From positions 1-13,867 of the forward strand of contig MGVW01000025.1 in the NCBI GenBank assembly GCA_001800675.1: a DNA stretch of 13,867 nt, written 5' to 3'. Shown here in pieces: positions 1 through 6,021 of this stretch. The position numbers and the translations under genes are program-made. Source of the stretch: Euryarchaeota archaeon RBG_13_57_23 (GTDB lineage: Archaea > Thermoplasmatota > Thermoplasmata > UBA10834). The notes below the pieces were generated by a model, which saw only the letters and a list, made by a program, of their open reading frames with translations, was not told the origin of the DNA and did no database searches. Within the stretch, counting starts at the first letter, position 1, and each line of letters opens with the position of its first letter.

Positions 1-3
1 TGG

Positions 4-10
4 CATATAT
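4..10 (+). promoter_or_regulatory. TATA-like box upstream of peroxiredoxin
   Basis: CATATAT lies about 44 nt before the ATG at 51. A start site about 26 nt downstream would leave a short leader that includes the purine-rich GAGGAG at 35-40, a possible ribosome binding site. The left edge of the window cuts off any BRE element, so this is tentative. Confidence 0.35.
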
Positions 11-50
11 CCGCCGGCGAATCCCATCGCCAGCGAGGAGATATCGGACC

Positions 51-509
51 ATGGCAGAACTCAAGGTGGGTGACAACGCACCCGACTTCGAACTCGAAGA
101 TCAGAACGGCAAGAAGATCAGACTCAGCCAGTACAAGGACAAGAAGAACGTGATCCTGGCGTTCTTCCCGTTCGCCTTCAGCCCCGTGTGCACCAACGAA
201 CTCGGTGAGTTGAAGGAGAAGGAGGACATCATCAAAAAGTTGGACACTCAGATACTGGCCGCGAGCGTCGACAGCACGTGGACGCAGAAGGCTTTCGCGA
301 AGGAACTCGGGCTCAAGTTCCCTCTTCTGAGCGACTTTGGCGGAAAGGCCACCCCTCTGTATGGCGCACTCTATGAAGACAAGGGCTTCGCGAAGAGGGC
401 CGTGTTCGTGGTCGACAAACGGGGCAAGATAGCATACAGGAGACTGTACGAGCCCGCGACCCAGCCAGACATCAACGAGGCCATCGAGGTCCTCAAGAAG
501 CTGAAATGA
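51..509 (+). CDS. 1-Cys peroxiredoxin, AhpE/BCP-like
   Basis: A 152-residue thioredoxin-fold peroxidase that would reduce hydrogen peroxide, alkyl hydroperoxides or peroxynitrite in the cytoplasm. Residues 6-16 carry the usual peroxiredoxin opening (VGDNAPDFELE). The peroxidatic site is P40-F-A-F-S44-P-V-C47, the Pxxx(T/S)xxC motif with Ser in place of the commoner Thr. Cys47 is the only cysteine in the protein, so there is no internal resolving cysteine and it should need an external thiol or glutaredoxin/thioredoxin-like partner. The length and the PFAFSPVC context match the AhpE subgroup, which is about 153 residues in mycobacteria. The next gene encodes an AhpD-fold protein and a thioredoxin reductase lies 3 kb away, which fits a peroxide-defence role without proving a partner. 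The start at ATG 51 is the first in frame and is preceded by GAGGAG at 35-40. Confidence 0.93.
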   Translation: MAELKVGDNAPDFELEDQNGKKIRLSQYKDKKNVILAFFPFAFSPVCTNELGELKEKEDIIKKLDTQILAASVDSTWTQKAFAKELGLKFPLLSDFGGKATPLYGALYEDKGFAKRAVFVVDKRGKIAYRRLYEPATQPDINEAIEVLKKLK

Positions 510-520
510 ACGCAAAGCAA

Positions 521-529
521 CGTTTAATA
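521..529 (+). promoter_or_regulatory. TATA-like box for AhpD-like gene
   Basis: CGTTTAATA in the 84-nt gap after the peroxiredoxin stop. A start site about 26 nt downstream would give a leader of about 40 nt holding the ribosome binding site AAGGTGA at 581-587, which sits 6 nt before the ATG. The second gene therefore probably has its own promoter. Confidence 0.4.
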
Positions 530-593
530 GAAGTCATCGGCTAGTACCCACGCTCACGACATCGGCTTCACAACAGTCGCAAGGTGAACGGAA

Positions 594-1151
594 ATGGCCT
601 GGATAGAAGCACCTACCCCGAAGAACGCCAAGGGCAAGATCAAGAAGGTCTACGAGAAGATCCTCAAGGAACGAGGGCATGTGGCCAACATTTTTCAAGC
701 GCAGGGGCTTGGGCCAGACACCCTCGAGGACCATGTCAACATGTATGTGCATCTCATGATAGACCCTGGCCCGCTGTCGAGGGATGAACGCGAGATGATC
801 GCTGTGGTGGTTTCGGCTGCGAACAGATGCGCATACGGCGCGATCCATCACTCAGAAGCTCTCGCAGAGGTCGCGAAGGACCCCAAGGCGCTCAACAAGC
901 TCCTGACGGAGTTCGTCTCGAAGAAGGAGAGCCCGAGGGAGAAGGCGCTCCTCGCCTATGCTGCTAAGCTAACTCTGGATCCCAAGGATATTACGGAGAA
1001 TGACATCATCGACCTGAGGGATGCGGGTCTCAGTGATGCTGAAATCTGTCATGCCAACTTGATCGCCAGCTACTTCAATTTCTCGAACCGGGTGGCTCTG
1101 GGATTGGGCGTCGAGATCGAAGAGGGCGCCGCCAGGACCTACAAGTACTGA
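594..1151 (+). CDS. AhpD/CMD-fold peroxidase-related protein lacking one CxxC cysteine
   Basis: A 185-residue all-alpha protein of the carboxymuconolactone decarboxylase/AhpD superfamily, closest to the 'uncharacterised peroxidase-related' branch. Active members use an E-x11-C-x2-C-x3-H motif for peroxidase or disulfide-reductase activity. Here Glu67, Cys79 and His86 are in register, but the position of the second cysteine is Gly82 (C79-A-Y-G82, codon GGC). That second cysteine is the one that attacks peroxide in AhpD, so classical activity is doubtful. The only other cysteine is Cys152, in a C-terminal helix. The protein may be a non-redox or differently wired relative, or may pair Cys79 with another partner. 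The start at ATG 594 is well supported by AAGGTGA 6 nt upstream. It follows the peroxiredoxin gene by 84 nt, which suggests a stress-related context. Confidence 0.85.
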   Translation: MAWIEAPTPKNAKGKIKKVYEKILKERGHVANIFQAQGLGPDTLEDHVNMYVHLMIDPGPLSRDEREMIAVVVSAANRCAYGAIHHSEALAEVAKDPKALNKLLTEFVSKKESPREKALLAYAAKLTLDPKDITENDIIDLRDAGLSDAEICHANLIASYFNFSNRVALGLGVEIEEGAARTYKY

Positions 1152-1172
1152 CCTGGCCCCGCACAGAAACCC

Positions 1173-1178
1173 TAATAT
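1173..1178 (+). promoter_or_regulatory. TATA-like box for tRNA gene
   Basis: TAATAT centred about 31 nt before the first base of the tRNA, the spacing expected for an archaeal tRNA promoter. Confidence 0.5.
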
Positions 1179-1206
1179 GTGGTCGAGTGCTTAGGAGATT
1201 TTACGC

Positions 1207-1280
1207 GGGCCCGTAGCTTAGTCCGGCGGAGCGATTGGCTCATAACCAGTTGGTCATCGGTTCAAATCCGATCGGGCCCA
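1207..1280 (+). tRNA. tRNA with anticodon CAT (elongator Met or Ile2)
   Basis: A complete 74-nt cloverleaf can be folded by hand. The acceptor stem GGGCCCG (1207-1213) pairs with CGGGCCC (1273-1279), followed by discriminator A1280. The D stem is GCTT/GAGC. The anticodon stem ATTGG/CCAGT has one T-G pair and closes the loop CTCATAA, giving anticodon CAT. The variable region is TGGTC, and the T arm is ATCGG-TTCAAAT-CCGAT. There is no intron and no encoded CCA. The anticodon stem lacks the three consecutive G-C pairs of initiator tRNA, and the gene starts with G1-C72, so this is not the initiator. CAT also serves archaeal tRNA-Ile2, which reads AUA after agmatidine modification, and sequence inspection alone does not separate that from elongator Met. 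Confidence 0.95.
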
Positions 1281-1290
1281 CTCTTACTTC

Positions 1291-1330
1291 TTGAAAATGC
1301 AGAAAATGTTTGAACAGGAAATGAAAGATG
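1291..1330 (-). terminator. T-rich tract downstream of zinc-ribbon gene
   Basis: Read on the minus strand, this segment holds several short T runs (TTTC, ATTTCC, ATTTTC twice) about 40-80 nt after the zinc-ribbon stop and just before the tRNA 3' end. Archaeal termination often uses oligo-T without a hairpin, so it is a candidate. The runs are short and the call is weak. Confidence 0.25.
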
Positions 1331-1368
1331 TTTGCGCAGGAGACTGCTTACCGGAGAAGCAACGGGAC

Positions 1369-1566
1369 TCAGTATCGCCTTGGCGGCCTGTGCTTCTGAT
1401 AACATTCCCTACAATACACGGGTCTACCATCCGTCGGCTTGAACGGGACCTGTGCCTCTGCACCGCAATCAGAACACTTCACGGTGTGCATCTCCCGGTC
1501 TCGAGAGCCGAACCCGCGATCGTTCCTGCGTGGTCTGTCGTCTATGAGGACTACCTCCTTATGCAT
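1369..1566 (-). CDS. CxxC-x17-CxxC zinc-ribbon small protein
   Basis: A small basic protein, 65 residues from ATG 1566, with one zinc ribbon: C31-S-D-C34, exactly 17 residues, then C52-R-E-C55, ending in an Arg/Pro-rich tail. The conserved core between the knuckles (VPFKPTDGRPVYC) is of the type seen in the widespread archaeal CxxC-x17-CxxC domain family. The four cysteines should bind one zinc. The molecular role is not known, though nucleic-acid binding is usually assumed. The Arg/Gly/Asp-rich stretch at residues 9-24 is also typical of the family. The true start is uncertain. The ATG has a poor upstream context (GGGGAG directly abutting it), whereas a perfect GGAGGT (1558-1553) sits 7 nt before an in-frame ATA at 1545, which would give a 58-residue protein. 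A longer reading from ATG 1602 is unlikely. The gene stands alone between the tRNA and the sparse 1.6-1.86 kb stretch. Confidence 0.8.
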   Translation of the reverse strand: MHKEVVLIDDRPRRNDRGFGSRDREMHTVKCSDCGAEAQVPFKPTDGRPVYCRECYQKHRPPRRY

Positions 1567-1612
1567 CTCCCCAGCCCTTGTGTGGCTGAGGGTACCCCAC
1601 AATGCCAGTGCA

Positions 1613-1622
1613 TAGTATATTA
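1613..1622 (-). promoter_or_regulatory. TATA-like box for zinc-ribbon gene
   Basis: On the minus strand this reads TAATATACTA. A start about 27 nt downstream falls near 1591, leaving a leader of about 25 nt to ATG 1566 or about 45 nt to the ATA at 1545. The latter leader would contain the GGAGGT ribosome binding site. Confidence 0.45.
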
Positions 1623-1685
1623 GCTAGACGCCCTGTAACGCCGGCCTAGATTCATGTCCCGGGGTTCTTGTGCATTGGCGGGCGA

Positions 1686-1699
1686 TGACCATCAGGTCA
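1686..1699. repeat. Inverted repeat TGACC-N4-GGTCA
   Basis: Perfect 5-bp arms around ATCA, in the sparse region between the zinc-ribbon promoter and the S9 peptidase gene. It could be an operator half-site pair or a small hairpin. Apart from this repeat and the two mini-ORFs that follow, I see nothing convincing in 1623-1860. Confidence 0.3.
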
Positions 1700-1749
1700 C
1701 TACCTGAACGCAACAGAACCAGAACAAAGGAGCGCTTATCAAAGAGGGG

Positions 1750-1791
1750 ATGCACGAAGCCGAACCGCACTTCATGCAGTTGGCACTTTGA
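1750..1791 (+). CDS. Mini-ORF a, 13 codons, overlaps mini-ORF b (TGATG)
   Basis: ATG 1750 opens a 13-residue ORF (MHEAEPHFMQLAL) whose TGA stop overlaps the ATG of the next mini-ORF in a TGATG. Purine-rich sequence (AAAGAGGGG) directly precedes it. The same frame is open upstream without an ATG back to a TGA at 1705. I do not recognise a family. It is either a translated leader ORF, part of a decayed frameshifted gene, or chance. Confidence 0.2.
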   Translation: MHEAEPHFMQLAL

Positions 1792-1859
1792 TGGATCGCG
1801 TTTCTGATTCGGTCAAAAAGGTAATGGAGGAAGAGCGTATTCCCCGCCCTGAGGCATAG
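1791..1859 (+). CDS. Mini-ORF b, 22 codons, ends 1 nt before S9 peptidase
   Basis: ATG 1791 opens a 22-residue ORF rich in charged residues (begins MDRVSDSVKKVMEEE). Its TAG stop is at 1857-1859, one base before the ATG of the peptidase. The peptidase has no clear ribosome binding site of its own, so termination-reinitiation from this ORF is possible. No family is recognised and there is no direct evidence of translation. Confidence 0.25.
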   Translation: MDRVSDSVKKVMEEERIPRPEA

Positions 1860-1860
1860 C

Positions 1861-3639
1861 ATGGCAGACCTAGATCCAAGAATGCTCTTCGAAGCCGTGG
1901 ACATATCTGACTACGACCTCCACCCGGACAGCAAGAAGGCCATATGTTCCGTCAACTTCGGCAAGAACTGGGAGTTGGCCCAGCTGGATATCCGCACAGG
2001 TAGTCTGAAGAGATTCCTTTCCGGACCCCAATCCCTCATGAACCCGCGGTACTCTCCGGACGGGCGCACCGTAGCGTATCAGATGGATTTCGAAGGAGAC
2101 GAGGATCATGACGTCGTGCTTGCCTCGACCAAAGGAGGAAGGCCGGCAAAGATCACTGACGGAGTCGAAGACAACTACGACCCAGAGTTCTCCCCTGATG
2201 GTGCGTCCATCGCGTTCCTCTCCAACCGCGACAAGGACATCGACAACCTGTACATTGTTGCTGTAGATGGAGGGAGGATCAGGAAGCTGACCAGGGAACC
2301 CCTTCCAGTCAGAACGTACTCATGGTCACCAGACGGCACCATGATAGCATACACGACCGGGGTCGGCGACAACGACTACATCTCATTGGTGAAGGTCAGC
2401 TCTGGAAAAGTGAAGAGGCTTTTGTCCAAGAATAACGCGGAGCACAACCTATCAGGAGAGTACGGCGACCCACATCCGTGGTCGCCTGACAGCAGAAGGC
2501 TGCTGTTCCTCTCTAACGAACACAACTTCTTCGATGTCGGGGAACTAGATGTGCGCTCCGGAAAGACGAGATGGATAGTGAAGTCCCGCGCCGAAAAACA
2601 CCTTCCCCAGTGGTCCCCGGACGGCTCCAAGCTGGCATATCTCGAGAACGATGACCCCAGTGTGACAGTGAAGATCCTGAGCGGCAAGTCCACGAAGACG
2701 GTGTCGCCGCCGGACGGACTATCAAGGGGACTCAGATGGCTCCCAGACGGATCTGGCGTCATGTACGTGAACGGCGCGTCGACGAGGCCGGACGAGATCT
2801 TCATCTCTCGATTAAGCGCGCCGAAGAAGATCACCAAGCTCCAGCCTAGGCCTCTTCCTAGGAAGATCCTCCGAAGGCCGCAGCTGATCAATTTCGAATC
2901 ATTCGACGGCCTGAAGGTGCCCGCACTCCTCTACTCGCCCAGAGACACCTCGAGGCGAGCGGGAATCGTCTATCCACACGGCGGCCCTGAGATGCAGGAC
3001 ACAGATTTCTGGGACCAGCTGACCATCATGCTCCTCGAGAAGGGATTCCATCTGATCAAGCCGAACTACAGAGGTTCGACCGGCTACGGAAGGAAGTTCC
3101 TGCACCTACATGACAGAGACCTCGGCGGAGGCGACTTCAAGGACACCGTTTGGGCGGGCAAGTATCTGATAGACTCGGGACTTGTGGACGCCGACAGACT
3201 GGGTTACTGGGGAGCAAGCTACAGCGGGTACACGGGCATGCTCTCGCTGACGAAATTTCCGGACATGTGGGCCGCGGGCGTCTCCATCGTGGGGTTCTTC
3301 GACTGGGAGACTGAGCACGCCAACGAAAGGGGCTATCTCAAGGCATACGACGAGAGCAAGATGGGGGATCCGAAGAAGAATCCAGAGTTGTTCAAGGACC
3401 GGTCTCCGATATATTTCTTGGACAGGTTACGAGCGCCGCTTCTGATGACCGCTTCCTCCAAGGATGTCAGGTGTCCTCCGACGGAATCGAGAGCAGTTGT
3501 CGAGGAGCTGAAGAGGATGGGTAAGGAGCACAGCTACCACGAATACACTGACGAGGGCCACTGGCCCAGGAAGAGGAAGAACCTGATGGACCTCTACGAA
3601 CGGTCGACCAAATGGCTCGACGAGAACATCCCAAAGTGA
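1861..3639 (+). CDS. S9-family serine peptidase (acylaminoacyl-peptidase/prolyl oligopeptidase type)
   Basis: A 592-residue cytoplasmic peptidase with no signal peptide. The N-terminal half is a beta-propeller marked by six evenly spaced (Y/F/W)-x-PD blade motifs at about residues 64, 110, 155, 207, 251 and 293, which in this family limits access to short peptides. From about residue 340 comes the alpha/beta-hydrolase domain, with a conserved HGGP, a PNYRGSTGYG stretch near residue 400, and the nucleophile elbow G451-A-S453-Y-S-G. The catalytic triad can be assigned as Ser453, Asp535 (in SSKDVRCPP) and His567 (in DEGHW). The elbow has Ser455 where most S9 enzymes have Gly. The length fits the S9C acylaminoacyl-peptidase or dipeptidyl-peptidase groups, but substrate preference is not evident. 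ATG 1861 is the only reasonable start because an in-frame TAA lies at 1822. No ribosome binding site or TATA box is obvious. It converges with trxB, leaving 3 bp between stop codons. Confidence 0.93.
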   Translation: MADLDPRMLFEAVDISDYDLHPDSKKAICSVNFGKNWELAQLDIRTGSLKRFLSGPQSLMNPRYSPDGRTVAYQMDFEGDEDHDVVLASTKGGRPAKITDGVEDNYDPEFSPDGASIAFLSNRDKDIDNLYIVAVDGGRIRKLTREPLPVRTYSWSPDGTMIAYTTGVGDNDYISLVKVSSGKVKRLLSKNNAEHNLSGEYGDPHPWSPDSRRLLFLSNEHNFFDVGELDVRSGKTRWIVKSRAEKHLPQWSPDGSKLAYLENDDPSVTVKILSGKSTKTVSPPDGLSRGLRWLPDGSGVMYVNGASTRPDEIFISRLSAPKKITKLQPRPLPRKILRRPQLINFESFDGLKVPALLYSPRDTSRRAGIVYPHGGPEMQDTDFWDQLTIMLLEKGFHLIKPNYRGSTGYGRKFLHLHDRDLGGGDFKDTVWAGKYLIDSGLVDADRLGYWGASYSGYTGMLSLTKFPDMWAAGVSIVGFFDWETEHANERGYLKAYDESKMGDPKKNPELFKDRSPIYFLDRLRAPLLMTASSKDVRCPPTESRAVVEELKRMGKEHSYHEYTDEGHWPRKRKNLMDLYERSTKWLDENIPK

Positions 3640-3642
3640 TGC

Positions 3643-4608
3643 TCAGATCTTACGATAGTACGGGTTCATCAGGTCCTCAAAGCACGAGAGCGCGGCGGCC
3701 GCTCCTCCGTGGACTGCGGCCACGATTTGACGTATCCCGCCCGACACATCGCCCGCGGCGTACACGAACGGCACGCTGGTCCTGAATGATCGGTCGACCG
3801 TGATGAATCCGCCGGGATCCATCTCCAACCCCAGCTCGGCGGCGAGCTGGCTCGAAGGCACCTCCCCCACGGCGACGAACACCCCGTTCACCGGCATCGT
3901 CTTCACGACTCCGGTGCTGATGTTCCTGAGTTTTATGCCCGTGACCTCCTCGCCCTCCACAATCTCCTCCGCGACGGTGTCCATCATGACCGGTATCTTG
4001 TGCTGCTTCACGCTCAGCTGCAGGTGCTGGTCCGCCCTGAATTCCGCGCGTCTGTGGATTATCGTGACCTTGCATCCGATGGAGACGAGGTATAGCGCGT
4101 CGGTGAGCGCCGTGTTCCCGCCGCCTACAACGACGACTTCTTTCCCCTTGTAGAAGAACCCGTCACAGGTCGCGCAGTAGCTGACTCCCTTGCCCGTCAT
4201 GCCCTCCTCTCCCGGGACGCCGAGCTTTCTATGGCTGGAGCCCGTAGCAAGGATTATCGCCTTGCATGTGTACCTGCCCGAACTAGTGCCCAGCTCGAAC
4301 TTCTCGCCAGCCCTGACGCGAAGAACCTCCTCACCCTCCTTGATGTCCACGTATCTCCTCGCGTGCTCGGCCATAGTCTCCATGAGCTTCATCCCGGGCA
4401 CTTCGGCGAATCCGGGGTAGTTCTCTATCATCGGGCTTGTGATGACCTGCCCTCCGGGGACTCCTTTCTCGAGGATGACGCATTCGAGGCCCGCTCGGCT
4501 GGCATATATCCCCGCTGAGAGGCCCGCGGGTCCGGCGCCTATGATAATGACATCGTAGTCTCCCAGCACAGCCTCGGTCTGATCCGAGGCAATCCCTTCC
4601 GAGGTCAT
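3643..4608 (-). CDS. trxB: Thioredoxin-disulfide reductase
   Basis: A 321-residue low-molecular-weight flavoprotein that passes electrons from NADPH through FAD and an active-site disulfide to thioredoxin-like proteins in the cytoplasm. In order: FAD dinucleotide-binding GAGPAG (24-29), ATGS (121-124), redox pair C145-A-T-C148-D-G, NADPH-binding GGGNTA (162-167), H185-R-R with the following FRA that recognises the NADPH 2'-phosphate, and the second FAD motif YAAGDV (283-288). The HRR motif argues for NADPH rather than F420 or another donor used by some archaeal relatives. The first 17 residues precede the Rossmann strand and look like a short extension. ATG 4608 has no ribosome binding site but a TATA-like box about 28 nt upstream, so the mRNA is probably leaderless. 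It is divergent from the antiporter gene and could supply reducing power to the peroxiredoxin at the left end. Confidence 0.95.
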   Translation of the reverse strand: MTSEGIASDQTEAVLGDYDVIIIGAGPAGLSAGIYASRAGLECVILEKGVPGGQVITSPMIENYPGFAEVPGMKLMETMAEHARRYVDIKEGEEVLRVRAGEKFELGTSSGRYTCKAIILATGSSHRKLGVPGEEGMTGKGVSYCATCDGFFYKGKEVVVVGGGNTALTDALYLVSIGCKVTIIHRRAEFRADQHLQLSVKQHKIPVMMDTVAEEIVEGEEVTGIKLRNISTGVVKTMPVNGVFVAVGEVPSSQLAAELGLEMDPGGFITVDRSFRTSVPFVYAAGDVSGGIRQIVAAVHGGAAAALSCFEDLMNPYYRKI

Positions 4609-4632
4609 GGGAGTGGTGAATCGGCGGGGCCG

Positions 4633-4639
4633 ATATTAA
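4633..4639 (-). promoter_or_regulatory. TATA-like box for trxB, leaderless spacing
   Basis: Minus strand TTAATAT centred 28 nt before the trxB ATG. With no Shine-Dalgarno sequence in between, this predicts transcription starting at or next to the start codon. Confidence 0.55.
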
Positions 4640-4673
4640 CCATTGTTGGAGAGATGTGGCAATCAACCCAATA

Positions 4674-4686
4674 CAGTAAAATACTG
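4674..4686. promoter_or_regulatory. 13-bp palindrome CAGTA-AAA-TACTG over antiporter TATA region
   Basis: A perfect 5+3+5 inverted repeat. Its A/T core GTAAAATAC sits about 33 nt before ATG 4714, the place of a TATA box for a near-leaderless antiporter mRNA. A regulator binding here would block TBP access. Whether it is a real operator is inference. Confidence 0.4.
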
Positions 4687-4713
4687 GCCTGAGCCCTTTC
4701 AGTGCCGAAAGGG

Positions 4714-6021
4714 ATGGAAGCTCAGACTGTCACCGCGTTTCTCGCGGTGGGGACCATAATATTCGTTGGGTTCTTCGCTAACCTCATATTCACGAAGTAC
4801 CGAGTGCCTGACATACTGCTCCTGATCTTCCTCGGGGTACTGCTGGGCCCGGAGCTCATCGGGGGCTCCTTTCGCCTCTTCACGAAGGATTCGCTCGCCG
4901 ATGTGAACCAGTACAGAGACCTTTTCCTCAGCACCGCCCTCGTTCTAATCCTCTTCGACGGTGGTTTGTGCCTTGACCTGCGCACGCTGATGAAGTCGAT
5001 GAAGCTCGCGACCTTCATCACGGTGCTCACACTGCTCTGCGAGATCCTCCTAGTGGCAACTCTGCTCTACCTCTTCCTAGACATGGACATCATGCTCGCG
5101 CTCGTCGTCGGAACGATAATAGGTGGCACGAGCGAGGCAGTTGTGATACCCATTGCCCGCAAGATGAGGATACGCGACGAGACGAAGGCCATGCTGGTCA
5201 TGGAGAGCGTTATCACAGACGTCTTGGTGATCGTCATCGCCATCGCCCTGATGTCCGCGATCGTGATGGGCGATGTCAGCATGTTCTTCATCCCGGGAGA
5301 GCTGGCAATCGATTTCGCTGTCGGAGGCGCGATCGGGTTCGCTGCAGGATTCATGTGGCTCTTCGTGCTGCAGAAGCTTCAGAACCAACCGCTGTCTTAC
5401 ATGATCACCGTCGCTGCTCTGTTCTTGGTGGCTGGGCTGGCGGAGATTTCGCCTATCGAAAGCTCTTCAGCAGTGGCAGCCCTCATGTTCGGACTAGCCA
5501 TCGGCAACAGAAAGCATTTGAAGAGGTGGACGACCTCCGTTTCACTCCGCTTATCGTCCGACGAGCACATCCAGGAATTCCACGCGGAGATATCCTTCTT
5601 CGTCAGGACCTTCTTCTACGTCTACCTCGGCCTCGTGTTCAGCTTCAGCACATTCGACTTCAAGCACCTTATCATCGGCCTGGCAATCATCGGGATAATC
5701 ATCGTGATACGGAGAGGGACTTCACTGCTGGCGTGGAAGATCGGTGACCTCGACAAAGCGGATGCAAACGCCCTCTTCGCCATGATGCCGAGAGGTTTAG
5801 CAGCAGCTGTGCTCGCAACGATGCCTTATACGCTCCTCTCATCGCAAGGAGAGCCTCTCTGGCAGGAATCGTACGCTGAGCTGATCCTCAACGTTGTCTT
5901 GATAGTCATAATCGGGACGACCATCGTTGCTTCGATCCTCGTCCTCTGGACCGAGAGTAGGATCGACCGTACCAACCGCGAGAAATACAGAGCGAAGATG
6001 TATCAAGAGTCTGAGCGCTAG
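4714..6021 (+). CDS. Cation:proton antiporter (CPA family, Na+/H+ exchanger domain)
   Basis: A 435-residue integral membrane protein with about 12-13 hydrophobic segments running through nearly its whole length and a short charged tail. It should exchange Na+ or K+ for protons across the cytoplasmic membrane. Recognisable family sites are the early D-I-L-L-L-I-F-L-G-V-L-L-G-P helix, the ILFDGG segment, the unwound-helix region GGTSEAVVIPI, and the ion-binding ESVITDVLVIV helix, where Thr-Asp stands in for the Asn-Asp or Asp-Asp of better-known CPA1/CPA2 proteins. There is no TrkA/RCK domain, so it is unlike KefB-type channels. The ion cannot be read from sequence. I prefer ATG 4714. A GTG at 4702 would add four residues but lies close to or upstream of the predicted transcription start. 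The 3' end overlaps the stop codon of the isocitrate dehydrogenase gene by 4 bp. Confidence 0.88.
   Translation: MEAQTVTAFLAVGTIIFVGFFANLIFTKYRVPDILLLIFLGVLLGPELIGGSFRLFTKDSLADVNQYRDLFLSTALVLILFDGGLCLDLRTLMKSMKLATFITVLTLLCEILLVATLLYLFLDMDIMLALVVGTIIGGTSEAVVIPIARKMRIRDETKAMLVMESVITDVLVIVIAIALMSAIVMGDVSMFFIPGELAIDFAVGGAIGFAAGFMWLFVLQKLQNQPLSYMITVAALFLVAGLAEISPIESSSAVAALMFGLAIGNRKHLKRWTTSVSLRLSSDEHIQEFHAEISFFVRTFFYVYLGLVFSFSTFDFKHLIIGLAIIGIIIVIRRGTSLLAWKIGDLDKADANALFAMMPRGLAAAVLATMPYTLLSSQGEPLWQESYAELILNVVLIVIIGTTIVASILVLWTESRIDRTNREKYRAKMYQESER

Noticed and set aside
1291..1623. 110-codon plus-strand open frame
   Set aside because: It is antisense to the zinc-ribbon gene, has no ribosome binding site or recognisable family, and its cysteines are scattered.
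1692..1904. 70-codon minus-strand frame with two cysteine pairs
   Set aside because: It overlaps the start of the S9 peptidase and has an odd mix of Cys, Trp and Ser. The cysteine spacing matches no zinc motif, so it is likely chance.
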